Below are positions 1 through 8,033 of a stretch of DNA of 56,207 nt, piece by piece. This stretch comes from Kribbella antibiotica (GTDB taxonomy: Bacteria > Actinomycetota > Actinomycetes > Propionibacteriales > Kribbellaceae). The stretch covers positions 1 to 56,207 of the forward strand of contig NZ_SMKX01000042.1 of assembly GCF_004349055.1 (NCBI RefSeq), read 5' to 3'. Positions within the stretch are counted from its first letter, which is position 1, and each line of letters begins with the position of its first letter. The notes beneath the pieces were generated by a model. The model searched no databases. It was given only the letters and a program-made list of their open reading frames with translations, and was not told the origin of the DNA. The position numbers and the translations under genes are program-made.

Positions 1-152
1 GGAGCGGGGTTGGTGCCGGGGGCCGGGCGGGCGGTGGCTATGCGCGCTACGGCGGCGTCGGGTTTGCGGCCGGCTCGGCGGGCGGCTTCGACGTGGAGGC
101 GGGCCAGCTCTACTGCTTGGCGGGAGACCCTTACGGTCTTCTTCTCAGCCAT
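1..152 (-). CDS. Small basic hypothetical protein, 3' end cut by window edge
   Basis: The ATG at 152 opens a frame that runs off the left edge, giving about 50 residues that begin MAEKKTVRVSRQ. It is rich in Arg, Lys and Ala and strongly hydrophilic, with an amphipathic helix pattern around residues 10-35. The start overlaps the end of the upstream minus-strand gene (stop at 145-147) by 8 bases, so the two are translationally coupled. I do not recognise the family. A small DNA-binding protein is possible from its charge, but nothing proves it. Confidence 0.55.
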   Translation of the reverse strand, partial: MAEKKTVRVSRQAVELARLHVEAARRAGRKPDAAVARIATARPAPGTNPA

Positions 153-522
153 GCTCACCGTCTCCCTCGACGACCTCGATCTCGGCGTCTGCAATCTCAG
201 CGTACGCGGCCGCGCCGACGCGGTCGATCGCTACAGCCGCGGTGAGGGCTGCGACCAGGTCATAGTCCTCCGGTTGTAACAGCTCGGAGCGCATCAGTGA
301 GCGGAGCGTGACGACACCGGCATCTGTGCCGGCTTCGTCGTCGTCGAGGATCTGCTCGACGGCCCAGCGGACCATACGCATCGTCTCCTCGCGGTGCCGC
401 CAGGTGTCGAGCTCGCGGTCGGACTTGCGGGTCAGGTAGGCACCCAGGGCGACGCCGCCGAGCGCCAGCAGCGGCGCACCGACCGTCATCACCACCCCGA
501 CCACCACAATCCAGGTCGGCAT
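145..522 (-). CDS. Hypothetical single-pass membrane protein
   Basis: 125 residues. Residues 3-28 form one hydrophobic segment (IVVVGVVMTVGAPLLALGGV), followed by a charged stretch (TRKSDRELDTWRHREE) and an acidic helical cytoplasmic-type domain ending in Glu/Asp-rich sequence. The ATG at 522 is chosen because the frame upstream of it is a shadow of the sugar kinase gene, and the membrane segment begins directly at this Met. It overlaps the next minus-strand gene by 8 bases and is divergent from the PfkB kinase. Its function is unknown. It resembles small anchor proteins often found near actinobacterial accessory regions, but that is an impression only. Confidence 0.6.
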   Translation of the reverse strand: MPTWIVVVGVVMTVGAPLLALGGVALGAYLTRKSDRELDTWRHREETMRMVRWAVEQILDDDEAGTDAGVVTLRSLMRSELLQPEDYDLVAALTAAVAIDRVGAAAYAEIADAEIEVVEGDGEHG

Positions 523-569
523 TACCGACACACCCCCCAAACCATCGATTTCTCCCCTGTTCGGCCCCA

Positions 570-597
570 TTGACCGGTCGATGATGTTACGTAGGAG
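570..597 (+). promoter_or_regulatory. Putative promoter of the PfkB kinase gene
   Basis: TTGACC at 570-575 and TAGGAG at 592-597 are separated by 16 bases. This resembles a housekeeping sigma promoter (TTGACA / TAGGNT) about 80 bases before the GTG start at 680. The -10 lacks the final T, so confidence is low. Confidence 0.3.
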
Positions 598-679
598 CAT
601 TCCACCCAGCACCGACAGTCCGCGCCCCCGCGATCGGTCCCGGCAAGTCCCGCCCAGAATGACAAGGAACGAGGTCACC

Positions 680-1729
680 GTGAACGAGGAGCCCGAGGCG
701 TACGACGTGTTCGTCCAGGGGACGGTGTTCCTGGACATCGTGCTGACCGGCCTGGAGACCGCACCGACCACAGGGACCGAGATCTTCGCCGAGGGGATGG
801 GATCGTGCCCCGGTGGGGTCGCGAACTTCGCGATCGCCGCCAGCCGGCTCGGCCTGCGCAGCGGTCTGGCCGCGGTCTTCGGTGATGACGTGTACGCCGA
901 CTTCTGCTGGCGGACGTTGGCCGACCAGGAAGGTGTCGACCTGTCCCACTCGCGCCGGATCGGCCACTGGCACTCCCCCGTCACGGTGTCGATGTCGATC
1001 GACCGTGACCGGGCCATGGTTACGCATGCGCACGAGGCGCCCGGCAACCCGAGCAAACTGGTCGGCCCCGGGCTGAACACCAAGTCCGCGATCGTCCCGG
1101 TTGCCGACGACCTGCCGGACTGGGTTCAGCAGGCGAAACAGTCCGGCGCCCTGCTGTTCGGCGACGTCGGCTGGGATCCGACCGACGAGTGGTCTCCGGC
1201 AGTGCTCGACGTACTGGATGGTTTCCACGCCTTCACGCCCAACGCGGCCGAGGCGATGGCCTACACCCGCACCGACACCCCGAAGGCCGCGCTCCACAAA
1301 CTGGCCGAGCGGGTCCCCCTGGCGGTCGTCACGAACGGCGCAGACGGCGTACTGGCTATTGACTCGGCGACCGGGGAAGAGGAGCACATCCCGGCGCTAC
1401 CGGTTCGCTCTTATGACCCGACCGGTGCAGGCGATGTCTTCCTGGCTTCGCTCGTCCTCGGGACGCTGCGCGGCTGGCCACTGGCGCACCGCCTCGCGTT
1501 CGGCAACCTCTGTGCCGGGCTGTCGGTGCAGCACTTCGGTGGCTCGCTGGCCGCGCCCGGCTGGGGCGACATCATCGACTGGGTGCGCGACCACAGCCGG
1601 CACCGTCCCGGTGATGTCGACCCGGACATCCTCAAGCACTACACCTTCATCGGCGACGTCCTCCCTGCTGGTCCGGTCCCGATCGTCCGCCGCGCGTCCG
1701 CAACCATCGCCCGGCTGTCCGACGCCTGA
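680..1729 (+). CDS. PfkB-family carbohydrate kinase
   Basis: 349 residues. The product is a ribokinase-fold sugar kinase that phosphorylates a sugar or nucleoside with ATP. The N-terminal substrate part has CPGGVANFAIAASRLG (the GG motif), and the C-terminal PfkB signature DPTGAGDVF carries the catalytic Asp and anion hole. A second typical stretch is AFTPNAAEAMAY. The GTG at 680 is chosen because GAACGAGG lies 5 bases upstream; an in-frame ATG at 659 has no such site. The next gene, a solute-binding lipoprotein, follows after 67 bases, so both may serve uptake and phosphorylation of one sugar. The substrate cannot be read from the sequence. It is not clearly IolC, although an inositol operon lies at the other end of the window. 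Confidence 0.88.
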   Translation: MNEEPEAYDVFVQGTVFLDIVLTGLETAPTTGTEIFAEGMGSCPGGVANFAIAASRLGLRSGLAAVFGDDVYADFCWRTLADQEGVDLSHSRRIGHWHSPVTVSMSIDRDRAMVTHAHEAPGNPSKLVGPGLNTKSAIVPVADDLPDWVQQAKQSGALLFGDVGWDPTDEWSPAVLDVLDGFHAFTPNAAEAMAYTRTDTPKAALHKLAERVPLAVVTNGADGVLAIDSATGEEEHIPALPVRSYDPTGAGDVFLASLVLGTLRGWPLAHRLAFGNLCAGLSVQHFGGSLAAPGWGDIIDWVRDHSRHRPGDVDPDILKHYTFIGDVLPAGPVPIVRRASATIARLSDA

Positions 1730-1796
1730 AAAACACCGCGTTAAGAGCCGTGAGAGTCGTAGTCTCGGGGAACCAAACTGGTCTGGAGGCGGCGTG

Positions 1797-3068
1797 ATGA
1801 GTGGGTTCAGCAGGCGACAGGTGCTGGGGCTTGGTGGCGGGCTGGCGGCGGTGGCCGTGGCCGGCTGTGGATCCAACACGGGCCGGCCCAACAGTGGCGG
1901 TGACAGCGGCGGCAAGCCCGCGTTGTCGCAGTGGTACCACCAGTACGGCGAAGCCGGCACTCAGCAGGCGGTCGAGCGGTACGCGAAGGAGTACCCGGAC
2001 GCGACCGTGTCGGTCCAGTGGTCGCCAGGTGATTACGACAAGAAGGTGTCGACCACGCTGCTGACCGACCAGGGTCCGGACGTGTTCGAGTACGGCAACG
2101 GCCCCACGATCGACATGATCAAAGGTGGCCAGGTCGTCGACCTGACCGACGTACCGGGGCCTGCTGTTTCCGACTTCACGCCGTCGCTGATCAAGCGGAT
2201 GTCGTACCAGGGCAAGCTGTACGCGATCCCGCAGGTCGTCGACATGCAGTTCCTCGTGTACCGCAAGAGCCTGCTCAGCGCGGCCGGTGTGCAGCCGCCG
2301 CAGACTGTCGACGAGCTGCTCGATGCCGCGAAGAAGCTCACCACCGACAAGGTGAAGGGTCTGTTCGTCGGCAACGACGGCGGCGTCGGCGTGCTCGGCG
2401 GGCCTGCCCTGTGGTCGGCCGGCCTCGACTACCTGACCGACGACGGCAAGTTCGGCTTCGACGACCCGCTCGCGGCCGAGTCGCTGAAGAAGCTCCGCGA
2501 GCTGTTCACCTCGAAGACCCTGCTGCTCGGCGCACCCGCCGACTGGTCCGATCCGTCAGCCTTCACGCAGGGCCTGACCGCGATGCAGCTGACCGGCCTC
2601 TGGACGCTGCCGGCGATCGAGAAGGCCTTCAAGGACGACTTCGGTGTCCTCCCCTGGCCGAAGCTGAACGCAACCACCGGCGCCCCGAGCGTCCCCGTCG
2701 GCGCGTACGGCGCCTGTGTCAGCTCGAAGTCGAAGAACGTCGACGCGGCGAAGAAGTTCGTCAAGTGGCTGTGGGTCGACCAGACCGACAAGCAGCTCGA
2801 CTTCGCCCAGGCCTACGGCTTCCACATCCCGGCCCGCAAGTCGCTCATCGAGAAGGCCGACAAACTGAAGTCCGGCCCCGCCGCCGACGCCGCCAAGTTC
2901 GTCAACGACCACGGCCACGCCCAGTCGCCCGTCCTCTGGTCCCCCAAATCCAGTACGGCGTACTCCGACGCCCTGAACCGCGTCATCCGCAGCGGCTCCG
3001 ACCCGGCCACCGAGATCAAGGCCGTCAAGTCAGTCGTCGAAGCCGAGCTCAAACGGATCGCCGGCTGA
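1797..3068 (+). CDS. ABC sugar-binding lipoprotein (extracellular solute-binding family 1)
   Basis: 423 residues. The N-terminus SRRQVLGLGG has the twin-Arg pattern and is followed by a lipobox ending at Cys24 (VAVAGC), so this is a probable Tat-exported lipoprotein. A Gly/Ser-rich linker precedes a type 1 sugar-binding fold with EYGNGPTIDMIKGGQVVDLT and the late WVDQTDKQLDFAQ region, at the usual family length. GGAGG at 1785-1789 lies 7 bases before the ATG at 1797; a GTG 3 bases earlier is possible. No permease or ATPase gene is next to it, so it must use partners encoded elsewhere. It lies between the PfkB kinase and a deaminase-like gene whose ATG overlaps its stop (TGATG), suggesting one transcript. 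Confidence 0.9.
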   Translation: MSGFSRRQVLGLGGGLAAVAVAGCGSNTGRPNSGGDSGGKPALSQWYHQYGEAGTQQAVERYAKEYPDATVSVQWSPGDYDKKVSTTLLTDQGPDVFEYGNGPTIDMIKGGQVVDLTDVPGPAVSDFTPSLIKRMSYQGKLYAIPQVVDMQFLVYRKSLLSAAGVQPPQTVDELLDAAKKLTTDKVKGLFVGNDGGVGVLGGPALWSAGLDYLTDDGKFGFDDPLAAESLKKLRELFTSKTLLLGAPADWSDPSAFTQGLTAMQLTGLWTLPAIEKAFKDDFGVLPWPKLNATTGAPSVPVGAYGACVSSKSKNVDAAKKFVKWLWVDQTDKQLDFAQAYGFHIPARKSLIEKADKLKSGPAADAAKFVNDHGHAQSPVLWSPKSSTAYSDALNRVIRSGSDPATEIKAVKSVVEAELKRIAG

Positions 3069-3471
3069 TGGACCTGAACCCCTTGACCGCCGACGATCAT
3101 GCGCTGATCGACCTCGCCCGCCGTACCGTCGACGAAAACACCGACGGTCCCGACGGCATCTACACGATGGGCGCCGCAGTCCGCGGCGCCGACGGACACA
3201 TGTTCGCCGGAATCAACCTCTACCACTTCACCGGCGGCCCCTGCGCCGAACTAGTTGCCCTAGGCCACGCCCGAGCCTCCGGCGCCCGCGACCTGGTGTC
3301 GATCGTCGCCGTAGGCAACGAAAACCGAGGCGTCCAAGCCCCTGCGGCCGAGACCGCCAAGTATTGCTGGACTACCACCCAGAAATCCGAGTCATCCTCC
3401 CGGGCCCCAACGGCCCGGGCTGGGCCCCCATCACCGACCTACTCCCCGGAGGCTACCGCTGGGAGCCCTGA
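3068..3471 (+). pseudogene. Cytidine/blasticidin deaminase-like gene with a one-base frameshift
   Basis: The first part reads MDLNPLTADDHALIDLA... and contains the zinc-site start GGPCAELVALGHA (Cys-Ala-Glu, the catalytic Glu). At the C run 3339-3342 the frame breaks. With one more C, the second zinc motif PCGRDRQVLLDYHPEIRVIL and a normal end (GYRWEP, stop 3469-3471) are restored. The repaired product would be 134 residues, the usual length for this family. The place of the third Cys of cytidine deaminases is Asp here (PCGRDRQ). As written, translation continues out of frame in an unrelated tail. This is either a sequencing error in a homopolymer or a recent inactivation. The ATG overlaps the stop of the binding-protein gene. 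Confidence 0.8.
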
Positions 3472-3523
3472 GGTCTTCCCAGCTGGAACGCATGGACCAA
3501 TAATATGACTTGTTGGTTATGTC

Positions 3524-3856
3524 TCAACCAAGTTGGATTTCGCCTTCGCGGAACCACCAGGTGAGGGGTTCGGCGATCAGGATGCCGGCCTGTACGGCGG
3601 GATCCTGGGCGGCGTACTGGCGGGCTTCTTCGATACCTACGCGGTAGACGCAGAGGCCGCGGAGGGTTTGGTCGTCCTGATCACGGAACGGGCCTGCTGC
3701 GCCCATCACGCCGTTCGCCCGTTGCTGGTCCAGGAAGGCCAGATGGGCCTCCTGGATGGCGTCCGACTCGGCTTCGGGCAGGTCCGGTGGGTTGTCCGGA
3801 CGGCTCAGGAGGATGAGGGTCAACGACTCCATCCCCGGGCGGGGCGGCGTACTCAC
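3524..3856 (-). CDS. YCII-related domain protein
   Basis: 110 residues of the small ferredoxin-like YCII/DGPF fold. Visible family features are the strand ESLTLILLSRP, the central helix around HLAFLDQQRANGVMGAAGPF and the end strand with the YAAQDPAVQAGILIAEPLTWW pattern (D-P-A-V-x-A-G). Its GTG start (3856) overlaps the stop of the LLM oxidoreductase gene (GTGA), so it is the last gene of the pyrimidine operon. An internal ATG at 3832 is an alternative start. The biochemical role is unknown; related proteins are proposed to be small hydrolases or lyases, or stress proteins. Confidence 0.8.
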   Translation of the reverse strand: MSTPPRPGMESLTLILLSRPDNPPDLPEAESDAIQEAHLAFLDQQRANGVMGAAGPFRDQDDQTLRGLCVYRVGIEEARQYAAQDPAVQAGILIAEPLTWWFREGEIQLG

Positions 3857-4851
3857 GCGAAGACCGGGATGATGTCTTTGCCGTAGGCGGCGAGGGTTTC
3901 CTCTTTGGCGTCGTGCTGGAGGTAGACGGCGAACTGGTCGACGCCTAGTGCCTTGAGCTCCTCCAGCCTGGCGAGGTGGTTTTCGACTGGGCCCAGGAGA
4001 CAGAAGCGGTCGACTACCTCGTCGGGGACGAAGGCGGTGTGGGTGTTGCCGGCGCGGCCGTGCTGGGTGTAGTCGTAGCCTTTGCGGCCCTCGATGTAGT
4101 CGGTCAAAGCCTTCGGTACGCCGCTCCCAGCCGCGCCGTACCGCTCGACGATGTCGGCCACGTGGTTGCCGACCATGCCACCGAACCAGCGGGTCTGCTC
4201 ACGTTGATGCGCGAGATCGTCACCGACATACGCCGGCGCGGCCACGCAGAACTTGATCGCCTCCGGATCGCGACCCGCCTCCTCAGCAGATCGCCGTACG
4301 GCGCCGATCATCCAATCGGCGATGTCGGGATCGGCCAGCTGCAGGATGTAGCCGTCGCCGACCTGCCCGGTCGCGGCCAGCGCCTTGGGCCCGTACGCCG
4401 CCACCCAGACCTCGAGCGCGCCGTTCTCGACCCAGCCGAGCCTCAGCTCCTGGCCGCGATGCGTCACGGTCTCGCCGCGGGCCAACGATCGGATCACCTC
4501 GACCGACCGCTTCATCTCGGCGATCGTGCCGGGTTGCGCGCCCAGCGTCCGCAAGGCCGAGTCACCGCGGCCGATCCCGCAGACCGTGCGGTTGCCGAAC
4601 ATCTCGTTCAGCGTGGCGAACTGGGACGCGATCACAGTCCAGTCGCGCGTGCCCGGGTTCGTCACCATCGGGCCGACGATCACGCGTCGCGTCGCCGCCA
4701 GGATCTGGCTGTAGATGACGAACGGCTCCTGCCACAGCAGGTGCGAATCGAACGTCCACACGTAGTCGAACCCGGCGTCTTCTGCCTTGACCGACAGCTC
4801 CACCACCGCGGACGCCGGCGGATCGCACTGAAACACCACTCCGAAGTCCAC
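3853..4851 (-). CDS. LLM-class F420-dependent oxidoreductase of the pyrimidine operon
   Basis: 332 residues in the luciferase-like TIM-barrel fold that binds F420 or flavin. MDFGVVFQCDPPAS, the AEDAGFDYVWTFDSH strand-helix and the RTVCGIGRGDSALRTLG stretch are typical of the group related to methylene-tetrahydromethanopterin reductase. It starts 12 bases after the dihydropyrimidinase stop and overlaps the YCII gene. Proteins of this subfamily (TIGR03842-like, from memory) commonly sit beside dihydropyrimidinase genes, which supports a redox step in pyrimidine or hydantoin breakdown. The true substrate is not known. Confidence 0.85.
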   Translation of the reverse strand: MDFGVVFQCDPPASAVVELSVKAEDAGFDYVWTFDSHLLWQEPFVIYSQILAATRRVIVGPMVTNPGTRDWTVIASQFATLNEMFGNRTVCGIGRGDSALRTLGAQPGTIAEMKRSVEVIRSLARGETVTHRGQELRLGWVENGALEVWVAAYGPKALAATGQVGDGYILQLADPDIADWMIGAVRRSAEEAGRDPEAIKFCVAAPAYVGDDLAHQREQTRWFGGMVGNHVADIVERYGAAGSGVPKALTDYIEGRKGYDYTQHGRAGNTHTAFVPDEVVDRFCLLGPVENHLARLEELKALGVDQFAVYLQHDAKEETLAAYGKDIIPVFA

Positions 4852-4863
4852 AGTCCGTTCCCC

Positions 4864-6270
4864 CTAGACCAAGTACGACGACAGGCCGCGCTTCAGGTAC
4901 CGGCCGCGACCCTTCCGGCCATGGTAGTTGCCGTCAGCCACGATCACCTCGCCGCGCGAGATGACGGTGCCCACCCGGCCCTGGATCTCGACCCCTTCGT
5001 ACGCCGAATAGTCCATGTTCATGTGATGCGTCTCGACGCCGATCCGCGTCGTACCGTTCGGGTCGTAGACGACGAGGTCGGCATCCGATCCCGGCGCCAC
5101 GATCCCCTTCTGCGGATACAGCCCGAACATCCGGGCCGGCGTGGTCGCGATCGTCTCGACCCAACGCTCCAACGACAACTGCCCGTCGACGACACCTTGG
5201 TAGATCAGGTCGACCCGATGCTCCACCCCGCCGATCCCGTTCGGAATCTTCGAGAAGTCACCTCGACCAAGCTCCTTCTGGTCCTTCATGCAGAACGGGC
5301 AGTGGTCGGTCGACACGATCGCCAGGTCGTTGCTCCGCAGCCCCTTCCACAAGTCCTTCGCGTGCGACTCATGCTTGCTGCGCAGCGGAGTTGAACAGAC
5401 CCACTTCGCGCCCTCGAATCCAGGCGCACCGAGCTGATCCTCCAGCGTCAGATAGAGATACTGCGGGCAGGTCTCGGCGAAAACGTTGCGGCCGGCATCT
5501 CTCGCCTGCGCAACAGCCTCCAGCGCCCCACTCGCACTCAGATGCACGATGTAGAGCGGGCAATCCTTGGCAACCTCAGCCAACGCGATCGCACGACTCG
5601 TTGCCTCGGTCTCCAACGCAGGCGGCCGCGTGATCCCGTGGTAGATCGGGTCGCTCTCACCGCGTGCCAGCGCCTGCTGCACCAGTACGTCGATGGCGAT
5701 GCCGTTCTCCGCATGCATCATGATCATCGCGCCGTTCTCCCGCGCGGTCTGCATCGCGCGCAGGATCTGGCCGTCATCGGAGTAGAACACCCCGGGATAG
5801 GCCATGAACAGCTTGAAACTCGTAATCCCCTCGTCCCTGACGAGCGAATCCATAGCCTTCAACGAATCGCCGTCGACCCCGCCCAGAATCATGTGGAACG
5901 CGTAGTCGACATGGCAGTTGCCCTCAGCCTTGGCATGCCACGCAGCCAGACCATCCTGTACGACGTCGCCAGTCTTCTGCACGGCGAAGTCGATGATCGT
6001 GGTGGTGCCACCCCAGGCAGCAGCCCGAGTCCCCGTGTCGAAGGTGTCACTGGCCGCCGTACCGCCGAAGGGCAGCTCCATATGCGTGTGAGCGTCGATC
6101 CCGCCCGGGATCACATACTTGCCGGTGGCATCGATCACCTCGTCCGGCGCGATCGTTGCGCTGAACAACGGATCCAGCAGGGCAACGATCTTCTCCCCCT
6201 GCACCAGCACATCGGCTTTTTGTGACCCGGTCGGCCCGATGACCGTCCCACCCTTGACCAGCAACGTCAT
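4864..6270 (-). CDS. hydA: Dihydropyrimidinase / D-hydantoinase
   Basis: 468 residues, a cyclic amidohydrolase that opens dihydrouracil, dihydrothymine or hydantoins to carbamoyl amino acids. The binuclear metal site is visible: DAHTH (His61, His63), Lys153 in SFKLFMAYPG (the carboxylated Lys), His in MMHAENG, His in YIVHLSASG, and Asp in STDHCPF. The ATG at 6270 is chosen; upstream residues in this frame lie in the gap after the nitrilase-family gene, and MTLLVKGGTVIGP is the normal family start. It lies 14 bases after the beta-ureidopropionase stop and 12 bases before the LLM gene. Cytosolic. Confidence 0.95.
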   Translation of the reverse strand: MTLLVKGGTVIGPTGSQKADVLVQGEKIVALLDPLFSATIAPDEVIDATGKYVIPGGIDAHTHMELPFGGTAASDTFDTGTRAAAWGGTTTIIDFAVQKTGDVVQDGLAAWHAKAEGNCHVDYAFHMILGGVDGDSLKAMDSLVRDEGITSFKLFMAYPGVFYSDDGQILRAMQTARENGAMIMMHAENGIAIDVLVQQALARGESDPIYHGITRPPALETEATSRAIALAEVAKDCPLYIVHLSASGALEAVAQARDAGRNVFAETCPQYLYLTLEDQLGAPGFEGAKWVCSTPLRSKHESHAKDLWKGLRSNDLAIVSTDHCPFCMKDQKELGRGDFSKIPNGIGGVEHRVDLIYQGVVDGQLSLERWVETIATTPARMFGLYPQKGIVAPGSDADLVVYDPNGTTRIGVETHHMNMDYSAYEGVEIQGRVGTVISRGEVIVADGNYHGRKGRGRYLKRGLSSYLV

Positions 6271-6284
6271 TGTCGCTCCCTCGT

Positions 6285-7127
6285 CTACGGCTTGGTCAGA
6301 TCCCCGTAAGCATCCGGCCGGCGATCCCGGTAGAACTGCCACCGATCCCGCACCGTGTCGAGAAGATTCAGATCCAGGTCCCTGATGATCAGCTCGGGGT
6401 CATGGTCGTGCCCGACCTCCCCCACGAACTTCCCCTCCGGGTCCACGAAGTACGACGTACCGTAGAAGTCGTTGTCCCCGTACTCGGACTCGATCCCCAC
6501 CCGGTTGATCGCCCCGATGAAGTATTCGTTGGCCACCGCGCTCGCCGGCTGCTCCAGCTGCCACAAGTACGCCGACAACCCGCGGCTCGTGGCCGACGGA
6601 TTGAACACGATCTTCGCGCCAGCGAGGCCGAGCGCCCGCCACCCCTCCGGGAAGTGCCGGTCATAACAGATGTAGACGCCGATCCGCCCCACCGCAGTGT
6701 CGAACACCGGATACCCCAGGTTCCCCGGCCGGAAGTAGAACTTCTCCCAGAACCCCTTCACCTGCGGAATATGGTTCTTCCGGTACTTCCCCAAGTACTT
6801 GCCGTCAGCATCGATCACCGCAGCCGTGTTGTACAACACCCCCGGCTGCTCCTGCTCATACATCGGCAGCACCATCACCAGGCCAAGCTCTTTGGCGAGC
6901 GCCTGGAACCGCTCCGTAGTAGGCCCAGGCACACTCTCGGCGTACTCGTAGAACTTGGGATCCTGCAGCTGGCAGAAGTAGGGCCCATAAAACAGCTCCT
7001 GAAAACAGATGACCTTGGCTCCCGCCTCAGCCGCCTGCCGCGCATACTCCTCATGCGCCTTGATCATGGACTCTTTGTCACCGGTCCAAGACGTCTGCAC
7101 CAGCGCAGCCCGCACAACCTCCGCCAC
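6285..7127 (-). CDS. Beta-ureidopropionase / N-carbamoyl amidohydrolase (nitrilase superfamily)
   Basis: 280 residues. The enzyme hydrolyses N-carbamoyl-beta-alanine or N-carbamoyl amino acids to amino acid, CO2 and ammonia, the step after dihydropyrimidinase. The catalytic triad is seen as Glu44 (CFQELFYGPYF), Lys117 (YRKNHIPQV) and Cys154 (VYICYDRHFPEGW). GTG at 7127 is chosen because GGGAGG lies 5 bases upstream; the earlier in-frame ATGs have no such site and precede the family's usual start. It is the first gene of a four-gene minus-strand operon. Dihydropyrimidine dehydrogenase genes are not in the window. Confidence 0.93.
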   Translation of the reverse strand: MAEVVRAALVQTSWTGDKESMIKAHEEYARQAAEAGAKVICFQELFYGPYFCQLQDPKFYEYAESVPGPTTERFQALAKELGLVMVLPMYEQEQPGVLYNTAAVIDADGKYLGKYRKNHIPQVKGFWEKFYFRPGNLGYPVFDTAVGRIGVYICYDRHFPEGWRALGLAGAKIVFNPSATSRGLSAYLWQLEQPASAVANEYFIGAINRVGIESEYGDNDFYGTSYFVDPEGKFVGEVGHDHDPELIIRDLDLNLLDTVRDRWQFYRDRRPDAYGDLTKP

Positions 7128-7249
7128 CAAAACCTCCCGAAGTCGCCGAGCACTCATCCTCCATCCGCACCCCCACAGAGTCAACGGATGTCTCCGGCCG
7201 GTCTACCCGCAGGCGGTACCCCGCACATACGCGGAGATCCGCAGGGGCA

Positions 7250-7540
7250 TCACGAACTCCGCACCCCCTGCAAAGACACCGAGCCGGAGTGCCCCGCAAC
7301 CGCGTCGCTGTAGTAGACATGCCGCCGCTCTTCCTCAAGCACCAGGCAGTACGACTCATTGGCATCCACCCCGATGCTGTACGCCGTCGCAGGCACACCC
7401 TTCGCCCGCAACCGCGTCAGCGCCTTCCGCGGACGCCGCGCCGCATCGCGATTGCCCATCGGCCGCAACTCGTCGTACTCAGCCTCAGTGAGGTGAATCG
7501 GGAAAGTGACATCGACGCCGGGGCCGGCCAGGCCGTCAAG
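7250..7540 (-). pseudogene. N-terminally truncated small gene remnant
   Basis: An open frame from 7540 down to the stop at 7250-7252 encodes protein-like sequence (TFPIHLTEAEYDELRPMGNR, later TAYSIGVDANESYCLVLEE) but has no start codon before the internal ATG at 7468. Residues upstream of that Met look just as protein-like, so the gene seems to have lost its 5' end near 7540. A 72-residue product from 7468 cannot be excluded. I do not recognise the family. It lies directly downstream of the toxin-immunity genes and their hairpin, where displaced cassette remnants of polymorphic toxin loci are often found. Confidence 0.45.
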
Positions 7541-7585
7541 TCAGGTGGTGAGGGGGCGACCGGCTCGCCGGCGGCGAGTCGGGTC

Positions 7586-7625
7586 ATGCGTCGCCTGGAG
7601 CCCCACGGAGCCCCAGGCGACGCAT
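7586..7625 (-). terminator. Hairpin at the end of the toxin/immunity operon
   Basis: Perfect 13-bp arms ATGCGTCGCCTGG (7586-7598) and its complement (7613-7625) enclose a 14-base loop, one base after the immunity gene stop (7627). There is no T tract, as is common for actinobacterial terminators. Confidence 0.7.
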
Positions 7626-7626
7626 T

Positions 7627-8022
7627 TCAGAAAGAGCCCATCGCGTAAGCAGAAACTCGCAGGATCGTTGCCGTGTCCGCTAGGCCATGCAGTTTGACTG
7701 AGTCGGACTCGCCGGAGAATCTGACCGGTCCGTCCTTCCGGACCGTGAGGTCGCAGATCGAGTCCACGGTCAGCTCGTTGATCGAGATAGCCTGCAGGCC
7801 ACCGAAGGCGAGCTCGATCTGAACCACCTCCAGGCCGTCGCGCCGCCATTTCGCCGGTGGGTCGGCCGGAAACTCCGCCAGATCGAAGCGGAGGCGCAGG
7901 GTCGGCCCGTTCACGCTCAGGACGAGCTCTTCGATCCGCACCTTGTCCAGCGCAGGCAACTTGTTCCCGTAGATCGCCAGGACCGGTTGCGGATTGCTGA
8001 GAGCCTCAATCCACTCCATCAT
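7627..8022 (-). CDS. Imm50-family immunity protein
   Basis: 131 residues. The sequence matches the pattern I know for Imm50: an N-terminal Trp (MEWIEALSNP), the IYG..PAL motif, LRLRFDLAEFPADPPAKW (the D-L-x-E-F-P and P-x-K-W core), VVQIELAFGGL, and an end strand RVSAYAM. It is the antidote expected to bind the C-terminal toxin of the RHS protein encoded just upstream. The ATG at 8022 has GGGAG 5 bases upstream; another ATG at 8034 overlaps the RHS stop by one base (TGATG), so the genes are coupled either way. Cytosolic, no signal peptide. The pairing with this particular toxin tip is inferred from position. Confidence 0.8.
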   Translation of the reverse strand: MMEWIEALSNPQPVLAIYGNKLPALDKVRIEELVLSVNGPTLRLRFDLAEFPADPPAKWRRDGLEVVQIELAFGGLQAISINELTVDSICDLTVRKDGPVRFSGESDSVKLHGLADTATILRVSAYAMGSF

Positions 8023-8033
8023 CGAAACTCCCA

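Noticed and set aside
3510..3530. Weak TTGGTT/AACCAA hairpin between the deaminase-like and YCII genes
   Set aside because: Only six base pairs, low GC; too weak to call a terminator.
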